This document shows positions 10,303 through 19,228 of a DNA stretch of 64,000 nucleotides, in pieces. Source of the stretch: Shewanella sp. c952 (GTDB lineage: Bacteria; Pseudomonadota; Gammaproteobacteria; Enterobacterales; Shewanellaceae); the NCBI RefSeq assembly GCF_019654975.1, contig NZ_BPEW01000001.1:1-64000 (forward strand), in the 5' to 3' direction. Under the pieces are notes generated by a model that was given only the letters and a program-made list of their open reading frames with translations, did not search any database and had not been told where the DNA came from. A program made the translations under genes and the position numbers. Position 1 is the first letter of the stretch, and each line of letters begins with the position of its first letter.

Positions 10303-10845
10303 TTGTCATTCACTGTTATTGATGGCTGGTTCACCCAAGCGCGCTTTTGTTTATCGCCCCATTTTAATCTGCGGCCGTTAAAAGAAGTTAGTTTGTTAGT
10401 TGTGCACAACATTAGTTTGCCAGCGGGTTGCTTTGGTTTGCCTTACATTGATCAACTGTTCCAAGGTTGTTTAGATGTTACTGCAGATCCCAGTTTTAAA
10501 GACTTGGATGGCTTAGAAGTTTCGGCGCATTTTCTTATTCGACGTGACGGCGAGCTGGTTCAGTATGTGTCGTGTGATGATAGAGCTTGGCATGCAGGTG
10601 TGTCTGTATTTGATGGTAGAACGGGTTGTAATGATTTTGCCTTGGGTGTTGAGCTTGAAGGCACTGATGATATCGACTACACCGATGAGCAGTATGCCTG
10701 CTTAGCTGAATTGACCAGTACTTTGATTGCTCATTATCCGGCGTTAACGTCTGACAGGATTGTGGGTCATTGTGATATAGCACCGGGACGAAAAACTGAT
10801 CCTGGTGATAGTTTTGATTGGCAGCGCTTTAAAGGATTGCTTTAA
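10303..10845 (+). CDS. ampD: 1,6-anhydro-N-acetylmuramyl-L-alanine amidase AmpD
   Basis: A 180-residue cytoplasmic zinc amidase that splits anhydro-muropeptides in cell-wall recycling. Its loss derepresses AmpC in species that carry ampR. The zinc ligands are H35 (LLVVHNIS), H156 (VGHCDIAPGR) and D166 (KTDPG); SAHFLIRRDGE and HAGVSxFxGR are also conserved. It starts at a TTG (10303), with an AGG 7 bp upstream; alignment to E. coli AmpD supports this start, because no ATG precedes the conserved GW. It forms a likely operon with ampE. Confidence 0.93.
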   Translation: MSFTVIDGWFTQARFCLSPHFNLRPLKEVSLLVVHNISLPAGCFGLPYIDQLFQGCLDVTADPSFKDLDGLEVSAHFLIRRDGELVQYVSCDDRAWHAGVSVFDGRTGCNDFALGVELEGTDDIDYTDEQYACLAELTSTLIAHYPALTSDRIVGHCDIAPGRKTDPGDSFDWQRFKGLL

Positions 10846-10891
10846 CACTGCTAAAATCGTTTTGAGTTAGAAGATAGAGGATGGAATACCG

Positions 10892-11743
10892 ATGGCTTTA
10901 TTTTCGTTATTAATCGCAATTTTCGTTGAGCGGATGCGCTTATTGCCCGATGCTTGGCAATTTGATGTGCTATTGGCTAAGTATCATCAGGCGCTATTTG
11001 GTGATAAACAAGTGCGTTCGACGTTGATGATGGCATTAGCGCTACTATTACCAGCATTGTCGATCAATATCGCCTCTTGGTTTGTATCTGGCATGGTCTG
11101 GGGAGCGGTAAGTCTAGTTTTATGGGTTGCAGTGGCTGTCTTGTGTTTTAGCCATAACCAGCAGAGACAAGCTTTTAAGCGTTATATTCAAGCGGCATGC
11201 CGTGGTGATTCTCAAGCATGTTTTAACTATGCAGCCGAGTTAGACTCTAGCAAATGCCTTGAGTCTGTGACTGAGCAGGAGCTGGGTGAACATGTTGGTC
11301 AGAGTGTTGCTTGGATCAACTATCGTTATTATGGCGCAATCGCCTTATACCTAATCATTCTCGGACCCGTTGGCGCAGTGCTTTATTGTACAGTGCGCTT
11401 TTATAGTGAAGATAATCGTAAGCGCGAGCTTTCACTGCCGTTGGTCGATACCCTGTTATTTATACTCGATTGGATCCCAAGCCGTATTTTTGCATTTGGT
11501 TATGTACTGAGTGGTCAGTTTAGGCAGTCTATTTCATCTTGGGTTGGTTTAGCGTTTAATCCTAAGGCACAGGCTCGAGATATTATTACGACCGTCGCTA
11601 TTGAAGCGGAGGAGCTACCTGAAGCTTCCTCTGCGCCAGTATGTGTGCAGTCGACGATTGCACTTTTACAGCTGAGTAAGCGTAACTTTATCCTACTGAT
11701 TACTGTGCTGTCGCTGATGACAATTTTTGGCGTGGTGAGTTAA
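10892..11743 (+). CDS. ampE: inner-membrane regulatory protein AmpE
   Basis: A 283-residue polytopic membrane protein of the AmpE/CobD-like family, the standard partner of ampD. The N terminus MALFSLLIAIFVERMRLLPDAW and the segment WINYRYYGAIALYLIILGPVGAVLY match the family layout, and at least four hydrophobic segments are visible. Its biochemical role is not settled; it has been described as a sensory transducer in beta-lactamase induction. It begins 46 bp after ampD and is followed by a terminator. Confidence 0.92.
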   Translation: MALFSLLIAIFVERMRLLPDAWQFDVLLAKYHQALFGDKQVRSTLMMALALLLPALSINIASWFVSGMVWGAVSLVLWVAVAVLCFSHNQQRQAFKRYIQAACRGDSQACFNYAAELDSSKCLESVTEQELGEHVGQSVAWINYRYYGAIALYLIILGPVGAVLYCTVRFYSEDNRKRELSLPLVDTLLFILDWIPSRIFAFGYVLSGQFRQSISSWVGLAFNPKAQARDIITTVAIEAEELPEASSAPVCVQSTIALLQLSKRNFILLITVLSLMTIFGVVS

Positions 11744-11773
11744 TTCATTACAACAAATGCTCAAACCTAATGT

Positions 11774-11805
11774 GAGGGTCTGCTGTAGCAAGCGACCCTC
11801 TTTTT
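11774..11805 (+). terminator. ampDE terminator
   Basis: GAGGGTC pairs with GACCCTC around a 13-nt loop and is followed by five Ts, 30 bp after the ampE stop. Confidence 0.85.
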
Positions 11806-11881
11806 GTATCGTTAGATTTTTTAATCAATACCAATGCAGGCTGTTAAGATACTTTTCAACGATAAACATATCAATTGGAAC

Positions 11882-11896
11882 ATTGGTCTGACCCCT
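11882..11896. promoter_or_regulatory. possible second, degenerate PdhR box
   Basis: ATTGGTCTGACCCCT matches the PdhR consensus ATTGGTnnnACCAAT in the left half-site and in ACC of the right half. It lies about 120 bp upstream of the near-perfect box at 12000-12016. It could be an auxiliary site or chance. Confidence 0.4.
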
Positions 11897-11999
11897 TGTT
11901 GAAAAAAATCAGCTATGCTCACACATCGCGCATGGATATGATGCAGATCACTAACTAGACTTCTAAAGTGTGATTTGATAAAGTGCGCTCAGTCAATTA

Positions 12000-12016
12000 A
12001 ATTGGTAAGACCAATT
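12000..12016. promoter_or_regulatory. PdhR operator
   Basis: AATTGGTAAGACCAATT is a palindrome matching the known PdhR box ATTGGTnnnACCAAT exactly, 22 bp before the pdhR start codon. In E. coli PdhR represses its own operon from such a site and pyruvate releases it, so autoregulation of pdhR-aceEF is expected here. Confidence 0.92.
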
Positions 12017-12038
12017 TACAATAGGAGCTGAGGGCCAC

Positions 12039-12791
12039 ATGGCTTATAGCAAAATAAACCAGCCAAAAATATCTGACGTCATTATGGGCCAGTTGGAACA
12101 GATGATTCTGGAAGGTAGTATTCAACCAGGACAGAAGCTTCCACCTGAGCGTGAATTGGCGCTGCAGTTTGAAGTGTCACGCCCCTCTTTGCGTGAAGCT
12201 ATTCAAAAGCTAGAAGCAAAAGGCTTGTTGATGCGCCGCCAAGGTGGCGGTACCTATGTAAAAGAACAACTTTGGCAAAGTCTTGCCGACCCTATCGTTG
12301 AGCTCATGCATTCAGACTCTGAAAGTCAGTATGACTTACTTGAGTTTCGTCATGCTACTGAAGGCATGATGGCCTATTTTGCTGCATTGCGTGGTAATGA
12401 TGCCGATATGCAAAATATCAAGCGCACCATACTCGAAGTAGAAGCGGCGACAGGTGTTGAAAATCAAGCGAATGCGATTGTGCGTTTTTACCGTGCAGTC
12501 GCAGAAGCATCACATAATGTGGCGATGCTACATCTTGTTTTAAGTTTATCTCCTGTGCTGCATAAAAACGTGGCACAGAACTTAGAGCTTTTAAGCCGAC
12601 GCGAAGAAGCCTCTACCATGGCAAACGATCACAGACGAGCTTTGCTTGCTGCCATCGTACGTCGTGACCCAGAAGCAGCAAGAGAGGCCTCCAATGAACA
12701 CTTAAGTTACATTGAAGAGGTCATGTTGTCTGTAAGGGAAGAAGATAGCCGGTTGCAGCGTAGTCTGCGCCGTTTAAAGAGCGGTGATTAG
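12039..12791 (+). CDS. pdhR: pyruvate dehydrogenase complex repressor PdhR
   Basis: A 250-residue GntR/FadR-family regulator that senses pyruvate. The N-terminal winged helix is clear (GQLEQMILEGSIQPGQKLPPERELA, then SRPSLREAIQKLEAKGLL and RRQGGGTYV) and the C-terminal all-helical FCD ligand domain contains the HNVAMLHLVLSLSP segment. It precedes aceE by 68 bp and has a near-perfect PdhR box in its leader, so it should repress the whole pdhR-aceE-aceF unit and possibly lpdA. Confidence 0.96.
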   Translation: MAYSKINQPKISDVIMGQLEQMILEGSIQPGQKLPPERELALQFEVSRPSLREAIQKLEAKGLLMRRQGGGTYVKEQLWQSLADPIVELMHSDSESQYDLLEFRHATEGMMAYFAALRGNDADMQNIKRTILEVEAATGVENQANAIVRFYRAVAEASHNVAMLHLVLSLSPVLHKNVAQNLELLSRREEASTMANDHRRALLAAIVRRDPEAAREASNEHLSYIEEVMLSVREEDSRLQRSLRRLKSGD

Positions 12792-12859
12792 GCACAAGCC
12801 AACACCGTTTTATCCATATTTTTCATTTATTATTAATGTATATAGGGAAGGACAGCGTC

Positions 12860-15523
12860 ATGTCTGAACATATGCTACAAGATTTAGATCCACTAGAAAC
12901 TCAGGAATGGGTAGATTCACTGCAAGCGGTATTAGAGCAAGAAGGCCCTGAACGTGCGCACTATCTACTAGAGAAGTTGATTGATAAAGCCCGTCGTAAT
13001 GGTACTCACCTACCTTATAAAGCGACTACCGCTTATTTGAACACAATCCCTTCAGGCCAAGAGCCTCATATGCCAGGTAACCAAGAGATGGAGCGTCGTA
13101 TTCGCGCTATCGTTCGTTGGAATGCATTGGCTATGGTTTTGCGTGGTTCTAAGAAAGATCTAGAGCTAGGTGGTCACATCTCTAGCTTTGCATCGAGTGC
13201 AACCATTTATGACGTTTGTTTTAACCACTTCTTCCGCGGTCCAAATGAAAAAGACGGCGGCGATTTGGTTTACTTCCAGGGCCATATTGCACCGGGTATT
13301 TACTCGCGCTCTTTCCTTGAAGGACGTTTGACTGAAGATCAGATGAACAATTTCCGTCAAGAAGTTGATGGTAAAGGTCTACCTTCATACCCACATCCTA
13401 AGTTGATGCCTGATTACTGGCAGTTCCCAACGGTATCTATGGGTCTTGGTCCTATCCAAGCTATCTACCAAGCACGTTTCCTTAAGTACCTTACCGATCG
13501 TGGTATTAAAGATTGCTCTGAGCAAACGGTTTACTGTTTCCTTGGTGATGGTGAGTGTGATGAGCCTGAAACACTAGGCGCTATCGGTCTTGCTGCTCGT
13601 GAAGAGTTAGATAACTTATGCTTTATCGTTAACTGTAACTTACAGCGCCTCGATGGCCCTGTACGTGGTAATGGTAAGATTATCCAAGAACTTGAAGGCG
13701 AATTCCGCGGCGCAGGCTGGGAAGCAGTTAAAGTTATTTGGGGTCGTTACTGGGATCCACTACTTGCACGCGATACTAGCGGCAAGTTATTACAGTTGAT
13801 GGAAGAAACCGTTGATGGTGAATACCAGAACTGTAAAGCTAAAGGTGGCGCTTACACACGTGAGCACTTCTTTGGTAAGTATCCTGAAACTGCCGAAATG
13901 GTGGCTAACATGTCAGATGATGACATTTGGCGTCTAAATCGTGGCGGTCATGATCCAGTTAAGATTTTTGCTGCACTACAGCATGCTAAAAACACTAAAG
14001 GCCGCCCAACAGTAATCCTAGCTAAAACAGTTAAAGGTTACGGTATGGGTGATGCGGGCGAAGGTAAGAACATCGCTCACAACGTGAAGAAGATGGGTGT
14101 TGAGTCACTTAAGTACTTCCGCGATCGTTTCAATATCCCAATCAGTGATGATCAGCTAGAAGATATTCCTTTCTATCATCCTGGTGCTGACTCTGAAGAA
14201 GTTCAGTATCTAAAAGCGCGTCGCGCAGAGCTACATGGTGCAATGCCTGCACGTCGTGAGAAGTTCTCACAAGAGCTCGAAGTCCCATCATTGAAGATCT
14301 TTGACTCAGTGCTAAAGGGTTCAAACGGTCGTCAAATCTCAAGTACTATGTCATTTGTGCGTATTTTGACTGCACTGCTTAAAGATAAGAAAATTGGTAA
14401 GCAAATCGTACCGATTATTCCTGATGAAGCACGTACCTTTGGTATGGAAGGTCTGTTCCGTCAAGTGGGTATTTACGCTCACGAAGGGCAAAAGTACGAG
14501 CCACAAGATTCAGATCAAGTTGCTTACTACCGTGAAGATAAGAGCGGTCAGGTATTGCAAGAAGGTATCAACGAGTTAGGTGCAATGTCATCTTGGGTCG
14601 CTGCGGCAACTAGTTACTCAGTTAACGATACCCCAATGATCCCGTTCTATATCTACTACTCAATGTTTGGTTTCCAACGTATTGGTGACATGGCATGGGC
14701 AGCAGGCGATATGCGTGCTCGTGGCTTTATGGTTGGTGGTACATCAGGTCGTACAACACTAAACGGTGAAGGTCTACAGCATCAAGATGGTCACAGTCAT
14801 GTATTGGCTAACACTATTCCAAACTGTATCTCTTACGACCCAACTTACGGTTACGAAATTGCGGTTGTAGTACAAGACGGTATTCGTCGTATGTACGGTG
14901 AGCAGGAAGATGTTTTCTACTACCTAACGACCATGAACGAGAACTACGAGCAGCCAGCAATGCCAGAAGGCGCTGAAGAGGGTATCGTTAAAGGTATCTA
15001 CAAGCTTGAAACTCTACAGGGTAGCGGTAAAGGCTCAGTTCAATTGATGGGTAGTGGCACAATCTTAGAGCAAGTTCGCAAAGCGGCAATTGCACTATCA
15101 AAAGATTTTGGTATCACCACTGACGTATTCAGCGTGACTAGCTTTAACGAGCTAACACGTGATGGTCAGGCTGCAGAGCGTTACAACATGCTGCACCCAA
15201 CTGAAACACCAAAAGTACCTTACATCAGTGAAGTGTTGTCAAAAGATTCGCCAGCTATTGTGGCGACAGACTACATGAAGATTTATGGTGAGCAGTTACG
15301 TGCTTATATCCCAACAGATTATAAAGTGTTGGGTACTGACGGTTTCGGCCGCAGTGACAGCCGCGAAAACCTACGTCATCACTTTGAAGTTGACGCTAAG
15401 TTCATTGTTATCGCTTCTTTGAAAGCCCTTGTTGACCGTAACGAGCTACCTGTTGATGTGCTAACTAAAGCCATCAAAGAGTATGGTATCGACGTTGACA
15501 AGATTAATCCACAGTACGCGTAA
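12860..15523 (+). CDS. aceE: pyruvate dehydrogenase E1 component AceE
   Basis: The thiamine-diphosphate E1 subunit that decarboxylates pyruvate and reductively acetylates AceF. It is 887 residues from the ATG at 12860, the same length as E. coli AceE. This start follows an AGGGAAGGA ribosome-binding site; an in-frame ATG at 12836 lies upstream of that site and is not used. The ThDP-binding GDGECDEPE...NCNLQRLDGPV segment is intact. It is a homodimeric-type E1, as in enterics, and overlaps no neighbour. Confidence 0.98.
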   Translation: MSEHMLQDLDPLETQEWVDSLQAVLEQEGPERAHYLLEKLIDKARRNGTHLPYKATTAYLNTIPSGQEPHMPGNQEMERRIRAIVRWNALAMVLRGSKKDLELGGHISSFASSATIYDVCFNHFFRGPNEKDGGDLVYFQGHIAPGIYSRSFLEGRLTEDQMNNFRQEVDGKGLPSYPHPKLMPDYWQFPTVSMGLGPIQAIYQARFLKYLTDRGIKDCSEQTVYCFLGDGECDEPETLGAIGLAAREELDNLCFIVNCNLQRLDGPVRGNGKIIQELEGEFRGAGWEAVKVIWGRYWDPLLARDTSGKLLQLMEETVDGEYQNCKAKGGAYTREHFFGKYPETAEMVANMSDDDIWRLNRGGHDPVKIFAALQHAKNTKGRPTVILAKTVKGYGMGDAGEGKNIAHNVKKMGVESLKYFRDRFNIPISDDQLEDIPFYHPGADSEEVQYLKARRAELHGAMPARREKFSQELEVPSLKIFDSVLKGSNGRQISSTMSFVRILTALLKDKKIGKQIVPIIPDEARTFGMEGLFRQVGIYAHEGQKYEPQDSDQVAYYREDKSGQVLQEGINELGAMSSWVAAATSYSVNDTPMIPFYIYYSMFGFQRIGDMAWAAGDMRARGFMVGGTSGRTTLNGEGLQHQDGHSHVLANTIPNCISYDPTYGYEIAVVVQDGIRRMYGEQEDVFYYLTTMNENYEQPAMPEGAEEGIVKGIYKLETLQGSGKGSVQLMGSGTILEQVRKAAIALSKDFGITTDVFSVTSFNELTRDGQAAERYNMLHPTETPKVPYISEVLSKDSPAIVATDYMKIYGEQLRAYIPTDYKVLGTDGFGRSDSRENLRHHFEVDAKFIVIASLKALVDRNELPVDVLTKAIKEYGIDVDKINPQYA

Positions 15524-15535
15524 GAGGGAAACAAA

Positions 15536-17479
15536 ATGGCTGAATTAAAAGAAGTTTTGGTTCCTGATATCGGTGGTGATGAAGTTCAGGTTATCGAAAT
15601 CTGTGTTGCTGTAGGCGATACGCTTGCAGCAGAAGAGTCAATCATCACGGTTGAAAGCGACAAAGCGACTATGGATATTCCTGCACCTTTTGCTGGTGTA
15701 CTGAGTGAGCTTAAAGTCGCTGTAGGCGATACCATATCAGAAGGTAAGTTGATTGCGATGATGTCAGCTGCTGCGAGCGAACCAGCTCCAGTTGCGGCTG
15801 CTGCATCAGCGCCTGCTCCAACGGCTCCAGTCGCAGCGCCAGCACCTGTTGTTGCAGCGGCACCCGTCGCAGGTGGCACTAAGGTTATTGAGATCAATGT
15901 GCCTGATATTGGTGATGCAAGTGATGTTGATGTGATTGAAGTCTTGGTTGCTGTGGGCGATAAGATTGAAGCAGACACAGGCTTAATTACCTTAGAAACA
16001 GACAAAGCGACCATGGAGGTGCCTGCACCTTCAGCGGGTATCGTTAAAGAGCTTAAAGTCAATGTTGGCGATAAAGTGTCTATGGGTTCTTTGGTATTGA
16101 TGCTTGAAGTTGGCGATGCCGCTCCTGCATTAGCGCCTGTTGCTGCGACAGACGCTCCAGTTGCTGCAGCTCCAACGGCGAGTGTGAGTGCAGTGCAAGA
16201 GATTGCAGTGCCTGATATCGGCGATGCATCTGATGTAGACGTGATTGAAGTACTTGTCGCCGTTGGCGATGAAGTGACGCTTGATCAAGGGCTCATCACG
16301 CTAGAGACTGACAAAGCGACCATGGAAGTACCTGCACCTTTTGCCGGTAAAATCCTTGGTTTGACTGTGAAGCTTGGTGATAAAGTTTCTCAAGGTAGTG
16401 TTATTGCTACTATTGAAACTGTTTCAGCAGCTCCAGTTGCTGCGCCAGCACCCGCTCCAGTAGCGAGTGCGCCAGCTCCTGTTGCTGCGCCGGCAGTAAG
16501 TAAGCCTCCTGTACCACATCACCCGAGTGCGGGTAGCCAACCTAAGACTGGTGCGGTACATGCGTCACCTGCTGTACGCCGTTTAGCGCGTGAGTTTGGT
16601 GCTGACCTGACGCTGGTTAAAGGTACTGGCCGTAAAGGACGTATTCTTAAAGAAGACGTTCAAGCCTTTATTAAGTATGAGCTGAGCCGACCTAAAGCAT
16701 CTGCAGCAACAGCAGTTGCTGGTGGCGCTGGTGGCTTGAATGTGATTGCTGCACCAAAAGTTGATTTCGCTAAATTTGGTGAAGTTGAAGAGGTGCCGCT
16801 AAGCCGTATTCAGAAGATTTCAGGCCCGAACTTGCACCGCAACTGGGTAACCATTCCCCATGTAACGCAGTTTGATGAAGCTGATATCACTGAGCTTGAA
16901 GCATTCCGTAAAGATCAAAATGCAGTGGCTGCCAAGAAGAAAGCGGATTATAAGATCACGCCGTTAGTATTTATGATGAAAGCCGTAGCCAAAGCACTCG
17001 CTGAGTTCCCTGTATTTAACTCAAGCTTAAGTGCTGATGGCGAATCATTGATCCAGAAGAAGTACTTCCATATCGGTGTAGCGGTTGATACGCCAAATGG
17101 CCTAATGGTTCCAGTGGTTCGTGATGTTGATAAGAAAGGCATTGTGGAGCTTTCACGTGAGCTCATGGACATCTCAGTTCGTGCTCGTGATGGCAAGCTT
17201 AAGTCTGCCGATATGCAGGGCAGCTGTTTCACTATCTCAAGTTTAGGTGGTATTGGTGGTACGGCATTTACGCCTATCGTTAACTATCCTGACGTGGCTA
17301 TTTTGGGTGTGTCTAAATCTGAAATTAAGCCGAAGTGGAATGGTAAAGACTTTGAGCCTAAGTTAATGCTGCCACTGTCATTATCTTACGATCACCGTGT
17401 TATCGATGGTGCGATGGCGGCGCGATTCAGTGTCACGCTTTCAAGCATCCTCAGTGATATTCGCACGCTTATTTTGTAA
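15536..17479 (+). CDS. aceF: dihydrolipoamide acetyltransferase AceF (E2), three lipoyl domains
   Basis: The 647-residue core of the pyruvate dehydrogenase complex, which passes acetyl groups from lipoyl arms to CoA. Three N-terminal lipoyl domains carry DKATM lysines at residues 43, 157 and 260, joined by long Ala/Pro linkers. A peripheral subunit-binding domain ([16 protein letters not shown]...GRKGRI) begins near residue 342. The catalytic domain ends in DHRVIDG, with H620 and D624. The first lipoyl domain is the most divergent of the three. It begins 12 bp after aceE. Confidence 0.98.
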   Translation: MAELKEVLVPDIGGDEVQVIEICVAVGDTLAAEESIITVESDKATMDIPAPFAGVLSELKVAVGDTISEGKLIAMMSAAASEPAPVAAAASAPAPTAPVAAPAPVVAAAPVAGGTKVIEINVPDIGDASDVDVIEVLVAVGDKIEADTGLITLETDKATMEVPAPSAGIVKELKVNVGDKVSMGSLVLMLEVGDAAPALAPVAATDAPVAAAPTASVSAVQEIAVPDIGDASDVDVIEVLVAVGDEVTLDQGLITLETDKATMEVPAPFAGKILGLTVKLGDKVSQGSVIATIETVSAAPVAAPAPAPVASAPAPVAAPAVSKPPVPHHPSAGSQPKTGAVHASPAVRRLAREFGADLTLVKGTGRKGRILKEDVQAFIKYELSRPKASAATAVAGGAGGLNVIAAPKVDFAKFGEVEEVPLSRIQKISGPNLHRNWVTIPHVTQFDEADITELEAFRKDQNAVAAKKKADYKITPLVFMMKAVAKALAEFPVFNSSLSADGESLIQKKYFHIGVAVDTPNGLMVPVVRDVDKKGIVELSRELMDISVRARDGKLKSADMQGSCFTISSLGGIGGTAFTPIVNYPDVAILGVSKSEIKPKWNGKDFEPKLMLPLSLSYDHRVIDGAMAARFSVTLSSILSDIRTLIL

Positions 17480-17483
17480 AGTT

Positions 17484-17513
17484 AAAGGCTGCTCATGTTG
17501 AGCAGCCTTTTTT
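17484..17513 (+). terminator. aceEF terminator
   Basis: AAAGGCTGCTCA pairs with TGAGCAGCCTTT around a TGT loop and is followed by Ts, 5 bp after aceF. It partly separates lpdA from aceEF, so lpdA likely has its own promoter in the 160-bp gap, as in E. coli. Confidence 0.92.
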
Positions 17514-17639
17514 CTGTTACGACTAGGATTGTGATCAGTATCAAACAAAGGTTAAAATGCGGCCACCTTACAAGATTTGGCCACACTTTATCGTTGAGAC
17601 GGTGCTTCCGCCAACGAAATAAAAAGAATAGAGGAAAAC

Positions 17640-19070
17640 ATGAGTAACGAAATCAAAACTCAGGTAGTTGTACTAGGCGCAGGCCCTGCGGGCTATTCAG
17701 CGGCATTCCGTGCTGCAGATCTAGGTCTAGATACTGTCATCGTTGAACGCTTCAGCACATTGGGCGGCGTTTGTTTGAACGTTGGTTGTATCCCATCTAA
17801 AGCATTGCTTCATGTTTCTAAAGTGATTGAAGAAGCAAAAGCTGTTGCCGATCACGGTGTCGTTTTTGGTGAGCCAAAGATTGACCTTGATAAGCTTCGT
17901 GGCTTTAAAGAAAAAGTAATTGGTCAGCTTACAGGCGGATTAGGCGGAATGTCTAAAATGCGTAAAGTTGATGTTGTTAATGGCCTAGGTAAGTTCACTG
18001 GCCCTAACACGCTAGAAGTTCAAGGTGAAGATGGCGTTAAAGTTGTCCACTTTGAGCAAGCAATTATTGCAGCAGGTTCACGCCCAATCCAACTGCCATT
18101 CATTCCACATGAAGATCCACGCATTTGGGATTCTACTGACGCGCTAGAGCTTAAAGAAGTTCCTGGTAAGTTACTTGTTATGGGCGGCGGCATTATCGGT
18201 CTAGAAATGGGGACTGTGTACTCGTCTCTAGGAAGTGAAATCGACGTTGTAGAGATGTTCGATCAAGTTATTCCTGCAGCAGATAAAGACGTTGTACGTA
18301 CCTTTACTAAGCAAATTAAGAAGAAGTTTAACTTAATTTTGCAAACTAAAGTGACCGCAGTTGAAGCTAAAGAAGATGGCATTTACGTCACAATGGAAGG
18401 CAAGAAGGCACCAGCTGAACCTGTTCGTTATGATGCCGTTCTTGTTGCTATTGGTCGTACGCCAAATGGCAAAGGCCTAGATGCTGAAAAAGCGGGTGTT
18501 AATGTTGATGAGCGTGGTTTCATTAATGTTGACAAGCAAATGCGCACTAACGTTGCTAACATCTTCGCGATTGGTGACATTGTTGGTCAGCCGATGCTTG
18601 CACACAAAGGTGTGCATGAAGGTCATGTTGCTGCTGAAGTTATTTCTGGTCTTAAGCATTTCTTCGACCCTAAAGTCATTCCATCAATTGCTTACACTGA
18701 CCCTGAAGTTGCGTGGGTTGGCCTAACTGAGAAAGAAGCGAAAGAGCAGGGTGTATCTTACGAAACTGCAACTTTCCCTTGGGCTGCAAGTGGCCGCGCT
18801 ATCGCATCAGATGCGAGCGAAGGTATGACTAAGCTTATCTTCGACAAAGAGACTCATCGCGTAATTGGTGGTGCTATTGTTGGTGTTAATGGTGGCGAAT
18901 TATTAGGTGAAATTGGCCTAGCAATTGAAATGGGTTGTGATGCTGAAGACTTAGCATTGACCATTCATGCTCATCCTACATTACATGAGTCAGTGGGTCT
19001 TGCTGCCGAGATGTACGAAGGCTCTATTACTGATTTGCCTAACCCAAAGGCAAAGAAAAAGAAAAAGTAA
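17640..19070 (+). CDS. lpdA: dihydrolipoamide dehydrogenase LpdA (E3)
   Basis: A 476-residue FAD disulfide oxidoreductase that reoxidises the lipoyl groups of the pyruvate and 2-oxoglutarate dehydrogenase complexes and glycine cleavage. The FAD-binding GAGPAGYSAA sits at residues 13-22, the redox pair C45/C50 in GGVCLNVGCIPSK, the NAD motif GGGIIGLEMG in the middle, and the catalytic HAHPTLHES near the end. The C terminus is a lysine run (KAKKKKK). The ribosome-binding site GAGGAAA precedes the ATG. Confidence 0.98.
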   Translation: MSNEIKTQVVVLGAGPAGYSAAFRAADLGLDTVIVERFSTLGGVCLNVGCIPSKALLHVSKVIEEAKAVADHGVVFGEPKIDLDKLRGFKEKVIGQLTGGLGGMSKMRKVDVVNGLGKFTGPNTLEVQGEDGVKVVHFEQAIIAAGSRPIQLPFIPHEDPRIWDSTDALELKEVPGKLLVMGGGIIGLEMGTVYSSLGSEIDVVEMFDQVIPAADKDVVRTFTKQIKKKFNLILQTKVTAVEAKEDGIYVTMEGKKAPAEPVRYDAVLVAIGRTPNGKGLDAEKAGVNVDERGFINVDKQMRTNVANIFAIGDIVGQPMLAHKGVHEGHVAAEVISGLKHFFDPKVIPSIAYTDPEVAWVGLTEKEAKEQGVSYETATFPWAASGRAIASDASEGMTKLIFDKETHRVIGGAIVGVNGGELLGEIGLAIEMGCDAEDLALTIHAHPTLHESVGLAAEMYEGSITDLPNPKAKKKKK

Positions 19071-19087
19071 GATTTTTCTAATAAATT

Positions 19088-19112
19088 AAGCGCTCATTTG
19101 AGCGCTTTTTTT
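19088..19112 (+). terminator. lpdA terminator
   Basis: AAGCGCTCA/TGAGCGCTT hairpin with a short TT loop and a run of seven Ts, 18 bp after lpdA. Confidence 0.92.
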
Positions 19113-19228
19113 ATGCCCTAAATCCCGTAAATAAGGGATTTGTGCTAATCAATGCGTGATTCTGTGTTATCTAAATGATACATTCAAGTTAAAGCTAAAA
19201 ACCTCTATATCCAGAGCTAAATGGGTAT

